This document shows positions 9,370 to 18,663 of a stretch of 64,000 bases of DNA, piece by piece. The notes under the pieces are model-generated. The model was not told the origin of the DNA. It ran no database searches and saw nothing but the letters and a program-made list of their open reading frames with translations. Origin of the DNA: Deltaproteobacteria bacterium (lineage in GTDB: Bacteria; Myxococcota_A; Polyangia; JAAYKL01); the NCBI GenBank assembly GCA_016935665.1, contig JAFGQN010000051.1, forward strand, positions 1 through 64,000, in the 5' to 3' direction. The stretch's first letter is position 1. Each line of letters begins with the position of its first letter. Both the position numbers and the translations under genes were made by a program.

Positions 9370-9891
9370 TTAGAATACGCCTACGAGTTCGGGCGGCATC
9401 ACGAAGGTTCGGGCGTCCATTTCACGGTCCAGCATAAACAGGCCACCCTTGTTTCCTTCCACCAGTTTCAGTTTCTGCACAGCGGTATCGGTGTTGGATT
9501 CCTCTTCGATTTGTTCATCCACAAACCATTTCAGAAAACTGACAGTGGCGTGATCACGCTCTTCGAGGGCCACGTCCATGAGATTGTTGATAAGCTCAGT
9601 GACCTTGCACTCGTGCGCATACACTTCTTCAAAACACGCCAGGGGAGACTGCCAGTCTGTGGGAGGACCGTCCACTGCTTTCATGACAGCGCGACCGCCG
9701 CGCTCCGTCAGATACCCGGTGATTTTCTGCACATGGGTCAGTTCCTCAAGTGCCTGCACCCGCAACCAGTGTGCGAATCCTTCCAGCGAAATGGAGTCAA
9801 ACCACGCCGCCATAGAGTAATACATATACGAAGAATAAATCTCCGCATTGATTTGCTCATTCAGAGCGTCCTGAACGCGTTGCTTAATCAT
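9370..9891 (-). CDS. ftnA: Ferritin (FtnA type)
   Basis: A 173-aa non-haem ferritin storing iron as a ferric core in a 24-mer. The ferroxidase ligands fall at exactly the positions of E. coli FtnA: Glu17, Glu50, His53, Glu94, Gln127 and Glu130. No bacterioferritin haem Met is apparent. The ATG preceded by GGGGGAGG was taken. It is the middle gene of the rubredoxin, ferritin, flavodiiron unit, with about 40 bases to each neighbour. Sequestering Fe(II) while O2 or peroxide is removed fits that context. Confidence 0.95.
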   Translation of the reverse strand: MIKQRVQDALNEQINAEIYSSYMYYSMAAWFDSISLEGFAHWLRVQALEELTHVQKITGYLTERGGRAVMKAVDGPPTDWQSPLACFEEVYAHECKVTELINNLMDVALEERDHATVSFLKWFVDEQIEEESNTDTAVQKLKLVEGNKGGLFMLDREMDARTFVMPPELVGVF

Positions 9892-9930
9892 GGTCAACCT
9901 CCCCCGGTTGTGTTGTTAATATCCTTGATT

Positions 9931-10092
9931 TCAATCGATTTCTTCAAATTGATCTTTTCCCACACCGCAAAGGGGGCAGGTAAAATCATCGGGTACGTCT
10001 GCCCAGTCGGTTCCAGGATCAATTCCCTGGTCTGGTGCGCCAACTTCGGGATCATATACCCAGCCACATGCCATGCATTCCTGTTTTTTCAT
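9931..10092 (-). CDS. Rubredoxin
   Basis: A 53-aa one-iron electron carrier. The four ligands are Cys6, Cys9, Cys39 and Cys42 (CMACG and CPLCG), with the usual aromatic core (WVYDPEVG). The start is an ATG with AAGGAGAA eight bases upstream; a longer reading adds an unrelated N-terminus. It is the first gene of the operon and is the expected electron donor to the flavodiiron protein two genes downstream. The NADH-rubredoxin reductase that would complete the chain is not in this window. Confidence 0.95.
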   Translation of the reverse strand: MKKQECMACGWVYDPEVGAPDQGIDPGTDWADVPDDFTCPLCGVGKDQFEEID

Positions 10093-10458
10093 TGTAAATT
10101 CTCCTTGATATGTTTGAGCGTTGAGCATCCGTTTCGCACGTTGACTTTAGCAATCATCATGCCATAGTGTCCTTATTTTATGTTCATAGTGCAATTGCCG
10201 TTGCCCGTACATATCAAAACCGCCTGGCGCCTTCAAGTATAACCACTAAAGTCGTGTTTAAAATGTTTCAAAGCCAGGTGGTGAGACACTGCGATTGCAC
10301 AATGAGACGTTTCAACGGGTTCGTCTGCAATTTCTGAACATTTCGGCGCCACCGCCAGATGACACGGTGCATCTTTATGGTGGCAGGATAAATAATTGAG
10401 CGTATTATATCACGGATTTGCAAATCACAGGTGGCAAACCGCAGCAAGGAGTGTGGCC
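10093..10458. other. Divergent intergenic region
   Basis: This region lies between the divergent rubredoxin operon and the outer-membrane type gene and should hold both promoters. No confident promoter boxes, operator palindromes or coding remnants were found. Confidence 0.4.
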
Positions 10459-11103
10459 ATGTTTTTCCGGAATTCAGTTTTAGCGTTTTTTTTCGTCTTT
10501 GCGACTTTATTTGTTTCAACGAGTGCCAGAGCACAGCTGACTGACGGCACGGGGAATGCGGACCAGTCGATTTTTGGATTTAAGGTGAGTGTGGGCGGCA
10601 GGTATGATGACGTCCGCATGTGCGTGGCCACTCCTCCCGGCAAGAAGGGCGGACCGGCGATGGACATTTCGTTTTTTTCCGAAATTGGGCTTAGAGAAAA
10701 TGTATCTCTCTGGGTGAACATTCCGGTGATGCGCCCCATTTTGTTTGGCGCGGCGTTTAAAATGCTTCAGTTTGAGCCGGAGGTGGGGTTGCTGTTTCGA
10801 AAGGCGACCGATGGCAAAGTGGATGTGGTGGCTGGCCCGACGCTGGGTATTATGCTCCACTATGGACCGGATTACAAATCTGACAGAAGCGGAAATGACA
10901 GGGGCCCGTCGTTCTTTGCCATGGGACCCAAAGTGGGGGGATATGTGGGACTGGACTTTAAACGACCGAACGAAAAGTTCAATTTTCAGCTGGGTCTGAG
11001 CCCGTATGTCGCGCCTCTGTTCGGCATCAACGACGAGGATGATCATAGCGGCGTGGTGCTGGGTGGTTCCATCGACGGTCTGTTTCGGTTCTCAACCCAT
11101 TGA
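10459..11103 (+). CDS. Probable outer-membrane beta-barrel protein
   Basis: A 214-aa exported protein with a signal peptide of about 25 residues (cut after SARA-Q) and AAGGAG ten bases before the ATG. The mature part is rich in Gly, aromatic and alternating hydrophobic residues (FKVSVGGRYDD, KVGGYVGLDFK), as in small outer-membrane barrels, and ends in a short charged tail. No specific family is recognised. It is monocistronic, divergent from the rubredoxin operon. The function is unknown. Confidence 0.65.
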   Translation: MFFRNSVLAFFFVFATLFVSTSARAQLTDGTGNADQSIFGFKVSVGGRYDDVRMCVATPPGKKGGPAMDISFFSEIGLRENVSLWVNIPVMRPILFGAAFKMLQFEPEVGLLFRKATDGKVDVVAGPTLGIMLHYGPDYKSDRSGNDRGPSFFAMGPKVGGYVGLDFKRPNEKFNFQLGLSPYVAPLFGINDEDDHSGVVLGGSIDGLFRFSTH

Positions 11104-11352
11104 GTCTTCCTCCTTCGAGACGTGATTCCCGTCCGCCTTATTGCTCCCGCCGCCGTTTGCTGCAAGCTGGCGCATTTTCGTAACTTCTTTTCATAAATTC
11201 AATGCGTTAACGATTATTTTACATTAGAGTGTGATGGCGCATGGGTGTGTTCGGAGAAATAGTACAATAATTATATTTTCACCTTTGAAGTAAATGAGTG
11301 CCCATGCCAGGGGAAATGATCTATTGATTTTGTGAAAGGGTTTGAACGCAAT

Positions 11353-13125
11353 ATGCCTACGCTCAGCTGGTGGACTAAAGATGAGGGAAAAAAAGTTCTG
11401 GCAATCACAAAACCGATTACCACAATTGGTTCGGCGGACGAAAATGATGTGGTTATCAAATCGTTGGAGCTGGAGTCTCATCATGCCCATGTGGTGTTCG
11501 ACGGTCGGGATTTCTGCCTCACGGATTTGGGCGGAAAAGGCGATGTCAAAGTCAACGGCAGGAAGAAAAAGAAAATCAAGCTTGTGCACCAGGATCACGT
11601 CTCCATTGGCAAGGCAGAACTGGCGTTTCATTTGATTGACAGCACCCGTGCGCCCGAGACGCGGGACGCCTCATCGGATATTGAGGGGCTAAAGAAGCTG
11701 CAGCAGTTTTCAGAGGCGCTGCTGGAAAAGAATTCGGTGGACGAATTGTTGGAGACGCTCATGGATTCCGTGATTGAGCTCACCGGTGCGGCCAAGGGTT
11801 TTCTGATTCTGTTTGAGGGGGAAACACCCCATATCAAGGTGGCGCGCAATCTTATGCGGGAAAATCTGGGCTCTGCGGTCTCGCAGCTGTCGGATAGCAT
11901 TGTGGCGCAGGTGGTGCAGACCCGTTCGGCCATCATTGTGACCGATGCTCAGAGTCATACCCGCTTTTCCCACGCCCAGTCGGTCATTAACCTTAAACTC
12001 AATTCGGTGATGTGTGCCCCCCTGATGAATCGCGGTCAGATGCTGGGGTTGATTTATGTGGGAAATGACACGGTGCGGGGTCTTTTTGAGTCGGAAACCC
12101 TGGAGTTGTTAAAGGTGTTTGCCTCCCAGGCGTCTCTGCTGGTGCAGAACGCTATTTTGCTGGATGAACTGAAATTGCGGAATGTGGAGCTTTCCCGGGA
12201 ACTGGACCAGCAGCGTTTTGGACAGATTATCGGGTCTTCAGAGGCCATGGAAAAAGTGTTCAGAAAGGTGGAGAAAGTGGCCAAAGCCGATGTGTCGGTG
12301 TTGATTAGTGGTGAAACCGGTACTGGCAAGGAACTGATCGCCCACGAAATTCACCGTCGCAGTGGCCGTGCCGGTGGGGCCTTTATCACCGTGAACTGTG
12401 GCGCCATTCCCGAAACCCTGATGGAAGCAGAATTCTTTGGGCACGTCAAAGGGGCGTTTACCGGTGCGGATGCCACACGGGAGGGGAAATTTCAGGCCGC
12501 CAATGGGGGAACGATTTTTCTGGACGAGATTGGGGAGATGCCGCTGTCGCTGCAGGTAAAACTGTTGCGCGTATTGCAGGAGCACCAGGTGATGAAAGTG
12601 GGGGCCACCAAAACGGAGTCTTTGGATATCCGCGTCGTGGCCGCCACCAACCGCGACCTTGAGGAGGAAATTCGCAAAGGTAATTTTCGCGAGGACTTAT
12701 ATTACCGCCTGAATGTGATTCATATCGATTTGCCGCCACTTCGCGACCGCGGGGACGATGTGGTGCTGCTGTCCCGATATCTGTTAAAAAAGTACCGGGA
12801 GGAATTTGACTCCAAAGTCAAAGGCTTTACCCCCGGGGCGATGATGGCTATAAAAAAACATACCTGGCCGGGGAATGTTCGGGAGTTGGAGAATCGGTTG
12901 AAAAAGGCAATCATTCTTTGTGATTCCACGATGCTGGGTCAGGGGGATATGGATTTGTTGGATGACAATCTGCCGTCGGTAATGACGCTATCCGAAGCCA
13001 GGGAGGAGTTTCAGCGCAAATATGTGCTTGAAGTATTGGAGCGCAACAATGGCAATCGAACCAAAACAGCGGAAGAGCTGGACGTGGATCCTCGGACCAT
13101 TTATCGATATCTGGAAAAGGCCTGA
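11353..13125 (+). CDS. FHA-GAF-AAA+ sigma-54 transcription activator
   Basis: A 590-aa enhancer-binding protein. An N-terminal FHA domain (about 15-90) binds phosphothreonine, a GAF domain (about 120-265) is a small-molecule or redox sensor, and the AAA+ domain (about 290-520) has Walker A GETGTGKE, the sigma-54 contact loop GAFTGA, Walker B GTIFLDEIGE and the arginine-finger region. A Fis-type helix-turn-helix ends the protein (NRTKTAEELDVDPRTIYRYL). FHA-type sigma-54 activators are typical of myxobacteria, where they respond to Ser/Thr kinases. No kinase is adjacent. The ATG with AAAGGG upstream was chosen over an in-frame GTG seven codons earlier. Its target could include the sigma-54 promoter at 740, but that is only an inference. 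Confidence 0.93.
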   Translation: MPTLSWWTKDEGKKVLAITKPITTIGSADENDVVIKSLELESHHAHVVFDGRDFCLTDLGGKGDVKVNGRKKKKIKLVHQDHVSIGKAELAFHLIDSTRAPETRDASSDIEGLKKLQQFSEALLEKNSVDELLETLMDSVIELTGAAKGFLILFEGETPHIKVARNLMRENLGSAVSQLSDSIVAQVVQTRSAIIVTDAQSHTRFSHAQSVINLKLNSVMCAPLMNRGQMLGLIYVGNDTVRGLFESETLELLKVFASQASLLVQNAILLDELKLRNVELSRELDQQRFGQIIGSSEAMEKVFRKVEKVAKADVSVLISGETGTGKELIAHEIHRRSGRAGGAFITVNCGAIPETLMEAEFFGHVKGAFTGADATREGKFQAANGGTIFLDEIGEMPLSLQVKLLRVLQEHQVMKVGATKTESLDIRVVAATNRDLEEEIRKGNFREDLYYRLNVIHIDLPPLRDRGDDVVLLSRYLLKKYREEFDSKVKGFTPGAMMAIKKHTWPGNVRELENRLKKAIILCDSTMLGQGDMDLLDDNLPSVMTLSEAREEFQRKYVLEVLERNNGNRTKTAEELDVDPRTIYRYLEKA

Positions 13126-13132
13126 CATCCAG

Positions 13133-13633
13133 GTGTGGAAATGTCTGCCCATTGCATTGTTGTTCCTCACCGCCTGCGTGGCGGACAAAATTGAGTTCCA
13201 CGAAACACTCAATTCGACGCCGGAACTGGTGCTTGTGCTACCGCCCAACGAAACGGTTCAGGTGGTCACAGAGCCTGGTGAACATTTCACTGTGGTGGTA
13301 TGGGATAGGGACGTGCGGGATACGTCGCTTTATGCGGCATTTGTGACTGTGATTCATACCAATAACGCCGGAGTGATAACTGCGGATGAGTCCAATCTCT
13401 GCGACCAGCCCACTTTTGAGGTTGCGGATTCTGAACTGTACGACGAAGGGGTGCTGGTCACGATTGAGTGCACGGCATCATATATACTGGAGTCGGTCCC
13501 TAAAGAGACAACTGTCATGGTTGAAGTTGACATTTCCGATAGAGGTTTTGGCGATTCCCGGGAGGATGTGAGCCCGGGGGCGCGACATCTAAAGGTGAGC
13601 TGGGGACGGGAGTTGTACCCTCGGAACAATTAA
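13133..13633 (+). CDS. Small lipoprotein of unknown function
   Basis: A 166-aa predicted lipoprotein with signal LPIALLFLTAC and a lipobox Cys. The GTG seven bases after the activator's stop was chosen because it gives a normal-length signal peptide and has GGAAAAGG about twelve bases upstream. In-frame ATGs further upstream would put the signal deep inside the protein and overlap the activator. The mature part (FTVVVWDRDVRDTSLY) looks like a beta-sandwich, but no family is recognised. It is probably co-transcribed with the activator and the large lipoprotein that follows. Confidence 0.7.
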   Translation: MWKCLPIALLFLTACVADKIEFHETLNSTPELVLVLPPNETVQVVTEPGEHFTVVVWDRDVRDTSLYAAFVTVIHTNNAGVITADESNLCDQPTFEVADSELYDEGVLVTIECTASYILESVPKETTVMVEVDISDRGFGDSREDVSPGARHLKVSWGRELYPRNN

Positions 13634-13655
13634 TGCAGTATGGAGTTTTTGACAA

Positions 13656-15512
13656 GTGTTGCCGATAATCCACAGATTTCTCTCTCATGTTGCGATGTGG
13701 GTTCTGATGATTGGTATTCCGGTGATTTCCGCATGCAACCGCCATGAGTCGGAGTCGACGACAGGATATACGGGTCCACGCAACACCTGCAGCAGGAACA
13801 GCGACTGTTATTCGGAGATCTGCTATTTAAAAAAAGGCGTGTGCGTCACGAATATCCAACGCCCACAGGCGAGAATGTTTGCCCGGGTAACATCGGAATC
13901 ATCTCAAATGAAACCACAGCTGTTCTCACTGGATCTTGCGAGTAACGAAAACCTTGTGCTGTCATTGAAAACACCGGTGGAAATTCAGAATATTATCAGT
14001 GAACAGGATGCGGATATTCTGTTTTTCGATTTATCCAATACGCTTCCCGGTCAATCTCCGGATGTTATTGTGCACAGAACGTATTCTTCCCCCGATAGCC
14101 TGCGCATCCTGCCGGGTGAGTACGATATAACCATTTATCCGGTGGGAGACGACAGCGAAAATTATCCGGTGGAACATTTCAAGGGCGTGACCATTGGCTC
14201 CGAAGGCGTCGTATCGCAGGTTGGTGAGGTGATTGAGTTGGGAATGATGGAGGGGGGACAGCAGTGGTCGGGAAGAATTTTCTATTCAAACGGTGTCGAC
14301 AATAGTGTGCCGGCGCTGGCAATGACCGCACAGGCATTTGATGCGAATGGAACACTGATTCTCTCGAGACCATTTGAAGCAAAATGCGATGAATTTGCGA
14401 CGGGTGATTGCAATTTGATAAAAATTCCTCTTTCAAAGCAGACCCGGACGATGGAGTTGCATTTGTTTAAACCGGATGAACCGTTTTTTCCCACGTATCG
14501 CTATTACATCGCTGATGTCGCATCCAATAGCATTTCCTCGGCTGCAGTGGCATCCAGTAGCATTTCCTCGGCTGCAGTGATTGAGCTGCCGCCTCACGGC
14601 ACTCCGGTTGAAGTATTTGGAAAAGTTTTTACCAATAATGGCTCGCCACCGCCCAAATGTCGCGTTCTGTTTGAGATGCCGTATGATGAGCCGGAAAAAG
14701 ATAAAGAGAAAGAGAAAATTAATAAGGAACCGCAGCTGACGTACTGGGTGGAAACCGATCAATACGGGGAGCTGGAACGTTTTGAAGGAGCGGCTGGGGT
14801 GTATCTGTATCCGGGAAAATATCGTGTGAAAGTCTATCCTATTCAGAGTGCCACCAATACCTCTCAGCGCTACGCCTACACCGAACTGCCGCTGGTGGTT
14901 CCTGCTCCCGGCGACAATAGTGCATCGGAAAACTCCGGGAATCCTGTGAATTTCGAAGTGGCGCTGCAAAACAGACGGCACATCACCGGCACAGTCATCT
15001 ATAACGCTGAAACAGAGGCCGACACAGATGATGACGTACTCATTCCGTCTGTCTCGCTGAATGCGTACGCCATTGGGAGTGCGCATCCATTTACCCGGGT
15101 GCGTGGCACGCTGTCTCGACAGAACGGGAACTATCAGATATGGATGGATAATACCCAATACTATGTGATTGCGGTGCCCCCGCTGGAGAGCGGTTTTGCG
15201 GCGGGAGTTGAGCTATATAAACTGGCGGCGTTGGAAAATTCGGTGATAAATATCAGCGTGCAGACACCATTTGTCATCGCAGGAAAAATTGTTGAGGAAA
15301 CAACCGTGGTGGATACCGATGGCGGTCCGGGCCCGAAAACTGATACGACATCCGATTCGACAGGCGCCTCTGCGATTGCCGGTACACCCGAAATAGCATC
15401 GTCTCAAATATCCATGGAATGGTACCTGGATTTCGGAAATTCGGCATATCTGGTGGCACGCACATCGGTTGACGAGGATTACACGTTCACCGCACTGTTG
15501 CCATCGAACTGA
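13656..15512 (+). CDS. Large lipoprotein of unknown function
   Basis: A 618-aa predicted lipoprotein with lipobox VISAC (Cys27) and an early Cys-rich segment (NTCSRNSDCYSEIC). The remainder is beta-rich, with several segments resembling carboxypeptidase-regulatory or PEGA-like beta-sandwiches (GEYDITIYPVG, GKYRVKVYPIQ). The start is uncertain: the TTG used gives a full signal peptide and has GGAG upstream, whereas an ATG 13 codons later leaves a very short signal and has no ribosome site. A perfect-phase 30-base duplication lies within it (see repeat). It follows the small lipoprotein by 22 bases. A surface role is likely. Confidence 0.75.
   Translation: MLPIIHRFLSHVAMWVLMIGIPVISACNRHESESTTGYTGPRNTCSRNSDCYSEICYLKKGVCVTNIQRPQARMFARVTSESSQMKPQLFSLDLASNENLVLSLKTPVEIQNIISEQDADILFFDLSNTLPGQSPDVIVHRTYSSPDSLRILPGEYDITIYPVGDDSENYPVEHFKGVTIGSEGVVSQVGEVIELGMMEGGQQWSGRIFYSNGVDNSVPALAMTAQAFDANGTLILSRPFEAKCDEFATGDCNLIKIPLSKQTRTMELHLFKPDEPFFPTYRYYIADVASNSISSAAVASSSISSAAVIELPPHGTPVEVFGKVFTNNGSPPPKCRVLFEMPYDEPEKDKEKEKINKEPQLTYWVETDQYGELERFEGAAGVYLYPGKYRVKVYPIQSATNTSQRYAYTELPLVVPAPGDNSASENSGNPVNFEVALQNRRHITGTVIYNAETEADTDDDVLIPSVSLNAYAIGSAHPFTRVRGTLSRQNGNYQIWMDNTQYYVIAVPPLESGFAAGVELYKLAALENSVINISVQTPFVIAGKIVEETTVVDTDGGPGPKTDTTSDSTGASAIAGTPEIASSQISMEWYLDFGNSAYLVARTSVDEDYTFTALLPSN
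14520..14579 (+). repeat. 30-bp tandem duplication inside lipoprotein gene
   Basis: Two adjacent 30-base units differ at one position and encode SNSISSAAVA then SSSISSAAVI. The duplication stays in frame and adds ten residues to what looks like a flexible linker. It appears to be a recent slippage event. Confidence 0.85.
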
Positions 15513-15551
15513 GTGGAGCGACAATTGGTTTTTTTATAGACAGGGTAACAA

Positions 15552-16376
15552 ATGGAAACGCTTTCAGACATATTGCGAATTGCACTTCCCATTTTATATG
15601 GCACAGGCGCCATTCTGTATGTGTCGTATTTTTTCAAGCGAGTGGACCATTTGAAATTTGCCGCTACCGGTGCGCTTGTGACCGCCATACTGGCGCATCT
15701 CTGGTACGTAATTCTTCTGGGCGTTCTTCTGGGGCGTCATCCCATGGCCAATATTTTTGAGTTTTTGTCCTTTGTGGCCATGACCATGGCGCTGATTTAT
15801 CTGTTTTTGCAGATTTGGTATCGCAATGGATACATCGGCGTGTTTATCGTTCCCGCTGTATTTTTGCTTCAGTTTGTGGCGACGCTGGGGCTGGATTCAT
15901 CTGCACCCTTGCGCCCTCTGTTGCAGGAGGAGCGCTTTGCATTGCATGCCACCGCCATCGCGGCGGCCTATGCGGCGTATTTTCTATGCATGATGTACGC
16001 GGTGATGGTTCTCCTGTTTGAGCGATCCATTCGACGACATCGGTTCGGCATTCTGTTTGAGCAACTGCCGTCGCTGGACGTGCTGGCCAAAATGACTACT
16101 GTAACGCTGCTGATTGGATTTGGAATGATGAGTATTGGCCTTGGACTGGGGGCCCTTGGGGCACTTGATGCCCCTCCTCCGGTGCATCTGGACACCAAAG
16201 TAATATTAACAGTGCTGGTTTGGCTGCTGTACGGCTTTGCCGTTGTTAGCCGCTTTGTCCTGCGCTGGTCGGATCGGGTCTGCGCGATGCTGAGTATTAT
16301 CGGGTTCATTTTTCTTGTTCTGACGACAGTGACCAGTCACGTTACTTTTTCCAGCTGGCACAATTTTATCGGGTAG
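15552..16376 (+). CDS. HemX/CcsA-family haem membrane protein
   Basis: A 274-aa integral membrane protein with about eight helices, of the cytochrome c assembly CcsA/CcmC/HemX family. The family pattern is visible in LGRHPMANIFEFLSF, in FALHATAIAAAYAAYF and in a terminal VTFSSWHNF, which place His residues at membrane edges. Family members handle haem for cytochrome c maturation or modulate HemA level (HemX). It lies two bases before hemA, so the HemX role is favoured by context. No CcsB partner lies next to it, which weakens a cytochrome c synthase assignment. A GGGT-type ribosome site precedes the ATG. Confidence 0.8.
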   Translation: METLSDILRIALPILYGTGAILYVSYFFKRVDHLKFAATGALVTAILAHLWYVILLGVLLGRHPMANIFEFLSFVAMTMALIYLFLQIWYRNGYIGVFIVPAVFLLQFVATLGLDSSAPLRPLLQEERFALHATAIAAAYAAYFLCMMYAVMVLLFERSIRRHRFGILFEQLPSLDVLAKMTTVTLLIGFGMMSIGLGLGALGALDAPPPVHLDTKVILTVLVWLLYGFAVVSRFVLRWSDRVCAMLSIIGFIFLVLTTVTSHVTFSSWHNFIG

Positions 16377-16378
16377 GC

Positions 16379-17674
16379 ATGGTCAACGTAAATCGTATCC
16401 CTTTTGTTATTGGTTGCAGTTTTCACAGTGCACCCATGGACGTCCTTGGCGAGTTGGCCATTGGAAAGGATGACCTGCAGTCTGTCGTCAAAGAGATTTC
16501 CGGCTGGATTCACACCCCGGACCTGGTGGTACTGTCCACCTGTAATCGTACGGAAATAGTCGGGACAACAAAAGATGTCGACGCCACAAAACAACAGATT
16601 GCCACGTATTTCAACACGGTATCCGAGAATGCGATGATTCAGCCGGAGTACATGTACTGCCATTCGGAGCAGGCCGCGGTGACCCATTTGTTTCGCGTTA
16701 TTGGCGGGCTGGATTCCATGATGATTGGTGAAACTGAAATTGTGGGGCAGTTGCAGTATGCATTTGGCGTGTCGCAGTGTGAAGGATTGGCCACGCGCTT
16801 TTTTGTGCAGTTGTTTGACGCCGCCTTTCGCGCCAGCAGGCGGGTGCGCGGTGAGACGGGCATCGATAAGGGGATTACATCGGTGGCCAAAGCCGGTGTG
16901 CATATGGCCAGACGGATTATGGGGGATTTGTCCAGACGTCGGGTACTGATTGTGGGCGCCGGGGAGACCGGAGTTTTAACGGGGACGTATTTGTCGGAAG
17001 AGAACGCGACCATTTATGTCACCAATCGCTCCCATGAAAAAGCGGTGAGATTGGCTGCGGATGCGGGTGGAACGGTGGTGCCGTTTGATGCGCTGGAAAA
17101 TGCGATTGCAGGTGTGGATATGGTATTTTTGGCCACTGGCGCAAAGCTGCCTTTGGTGACCCGGGATCTGGCCTCTCGGGTTCAGAAGCGGCGTAAAGGG
17201 GAGATGTTGCTGATAGTTGATATTTCAATGCCTCCCAACGCGGCGCCGGACATTGTGGATGTGGGAAATGTATTTCTGTTTAATATGAGTGATTTAAAAG
17301 ATATGGTGGCCCGATCGTTGTCGCAGCGGGCCAAAGAACGAAAACGGGCGGAGCTGATTGTGGCAGAGGAAGTGGCGCTGTTTTACAATCGGCAGCGAAC
17401 CATGGAAGTGGGACCTCTGATTGCACAGTTGCGTGCGTCATTTGAGGATATCAGTGCGCGGGAACTGGCGAAGTACGAAAATCGATTGAGTGAGGCGGAA
17501 AAGGAGGTGTTTCGTCAGTTTGCAGGAAGTCTGGTGAATAAACTGTTGCATCATCCCACTGTGGGGGTGCGCGAACTGGCCGAAGAAGCGGGCGCACCGG
17601 CGGACAAAGTACAGTGGTTTGAAAAATTGTTTGGTCTGGACAAGGCTCCCGACGTTCGAAACCGGAGAAAGTGA
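16379..17674 (+). CDS. hemA: Glutamyl-tRNA reductase
   Basis: A 431-aa first enzyme of C5 haem synthesis, reducing glutamyl-tRNA to glutamate-1-semialdehyde with NADPH. The catalytic Cys55 sits in VLSTCNRTE. The substrate region GGLDSMMIGETEI and the nucleotide-binding loop VLIVGAGETG are intact. A dimerisation helix ends the protein. The start ATG lies two bases after the upstream stop. Full length for the family. As the committed step it may be controlled by the preceding HemX-like protein. Confidence 0.97.
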   Translation: MVNVNRIPFVIGCSFHSAPMDVLGELAIGKDDLQSVVKEISGWIHTPDLVVLSTCNRTEIVGTTKDVDATKQQIATYFNTVSENAMIQPEYMYCHSEQAAVTHLFRVIGGLDSMMIGETEIVGQLQYAFGVSQCEGLATRFFVQLFDAAFRASRRVRGETGIDKGITSVAKAGVHMARRIMGDLSRRRVLIVGAGETGVLTGTYLSEENATIYVTNRSHEKAVRLAADAGGTVVPFDALENAIAGVDMVFLATGAKLPLVTRDLASRVQKRRKGEMLLIVDISMPPNAAPDIVDVGNVFLFNMSDLKDMVARSLSQRAKERKRAELIVAEEVALFYNRQRTMEVGPLIAQLRASFEDISARELAKYENRLSEAEKEVFRQFAGSLVNKLLHHPTVGVRELAEEAGAPADKVQWFEKLFGLDKAPDVRNRRK

Positions 17675-17681
17675 TTAAAAC

Positions 17682-18653
17682 GTGAATGCAAAAGTAATTC
17701 GACTGGGCACCCGCAAGAGTCGTTTGGCCATGTGGCAGACGGCCCATGTGGCGACGCGGCTGAAACAGATGGCCCAACAACAGAAAGTGGACCTGGAGGT
17801 ACAGATTGTCCCCATTGTAACGTTGGGTGATCGCGTCACAGATCGGCCTCTTTCCGCATTGGGGGGGACGGCAGTGTTTACCAAAGAGATAGAAAATGCA
17901 CTGCTGAACAATGAGTGCGACATGGCGGTGCACAGCCTTAAGGATTTGGCCACGGAGATGCCCGATGGCCTGCACATCGCTGCATATCTGCCACGGGAAG
18001 ACCCCAGGGACGTGTTTGTGTCCAGAGACGCCACCTCTTTCGATGCATTGCCTGCGGGGAAAATGATTGGAACATCGAGCCTTAGGCGGGCGGCCATGGT
18101 GAAAAACGTCAGACCGGATTTGGAAGTGGTATCCCTTCGGGGAAACGTGCCCACCCGACTTGGGGCAGTGGGTAAAGAAGTGGCGGATGCCAGACCGTAT
18201 GATGGTCCCCCGCTGGATGGCACCATCATGGCGGCGGCGGGACTAAAGCGGCTGGGGTATCAGGCCCATGTCACGGATTATCTTTCGCCCGCACGATTTT
18301 TGCCCGCGCCAGGGCAGGGGGTGATTGCACTGCAAACCCGCAGCGATGATGCCGAAACGAGCACCTTTGCCGAAGGCCTCAATTGTGACCGCAGCCAAAT
18401 GGCCGCGGTGGCAGAGCGGACGTTTCTCAATGTGGTGGAGGGGGGGTGCCGGTTGCCCATTGGCGCCTTTTCCATGTTTTCCGGCGATGCAGTCGAGCTG
18501 ATGGGCGTTATATTATCGCTGGACGGCACGCGAATGGTGACCGGACGCCAGGAAGGCAGCGATGCGGTCCGCGTGGGCAAACAACTGGCCAGGGAACTGC
18601 TCCAAAACGGGGGGCAGGACATTTTAAACGAAATTAATCAGGAATTGAAATAG
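17682..18653 (+). CDS. hemC: Porphobilinogen deaminase
   Basis: A 323-aa hydroxymethylbilane synthase joining four porphobilinogens. The dipyrromethane cofactor Cys is Cys256 (VEGGCRLPIG), the catalytic Asp is Asp88 (VHSLKDLA) and the N-terminal RLGTRKSRLAMWQ motif is complete. The start is GTG, because the nearby ATG is out of frame. It follows hemA by seven bases. Confidence 0.97.
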   Translation: MNAKVIRLGTRKSRLAMWQTAHVATRLKQMAQQQKVDLEVQIVPIVTLGDRVTDRPLSALGGTAVFTKEIENALLNNECDMAVHSLKDLATEMPDGLHIAAYLPREDPRDVFVSRDATSFDALPAGKMIGTSSLRRAAMVKNVRPDLEVVSLRGNVPTRLGAVGKEVADARPYDGPPLDGTIMAAAGLKRLGYQAHVTDYLSPARFLPAPGQGVIALQTRSDDAETSTFAEGLNCDRSQMAAVAERTFLNVVEGGCRLPIGAFSMFSGDAVELMGVILSLDGTRMVTGRQEGSDAVRVGKQLARELLQNGGQDILNEINQELK

Positions 18654-18663
18654 ACGAGGCGCT

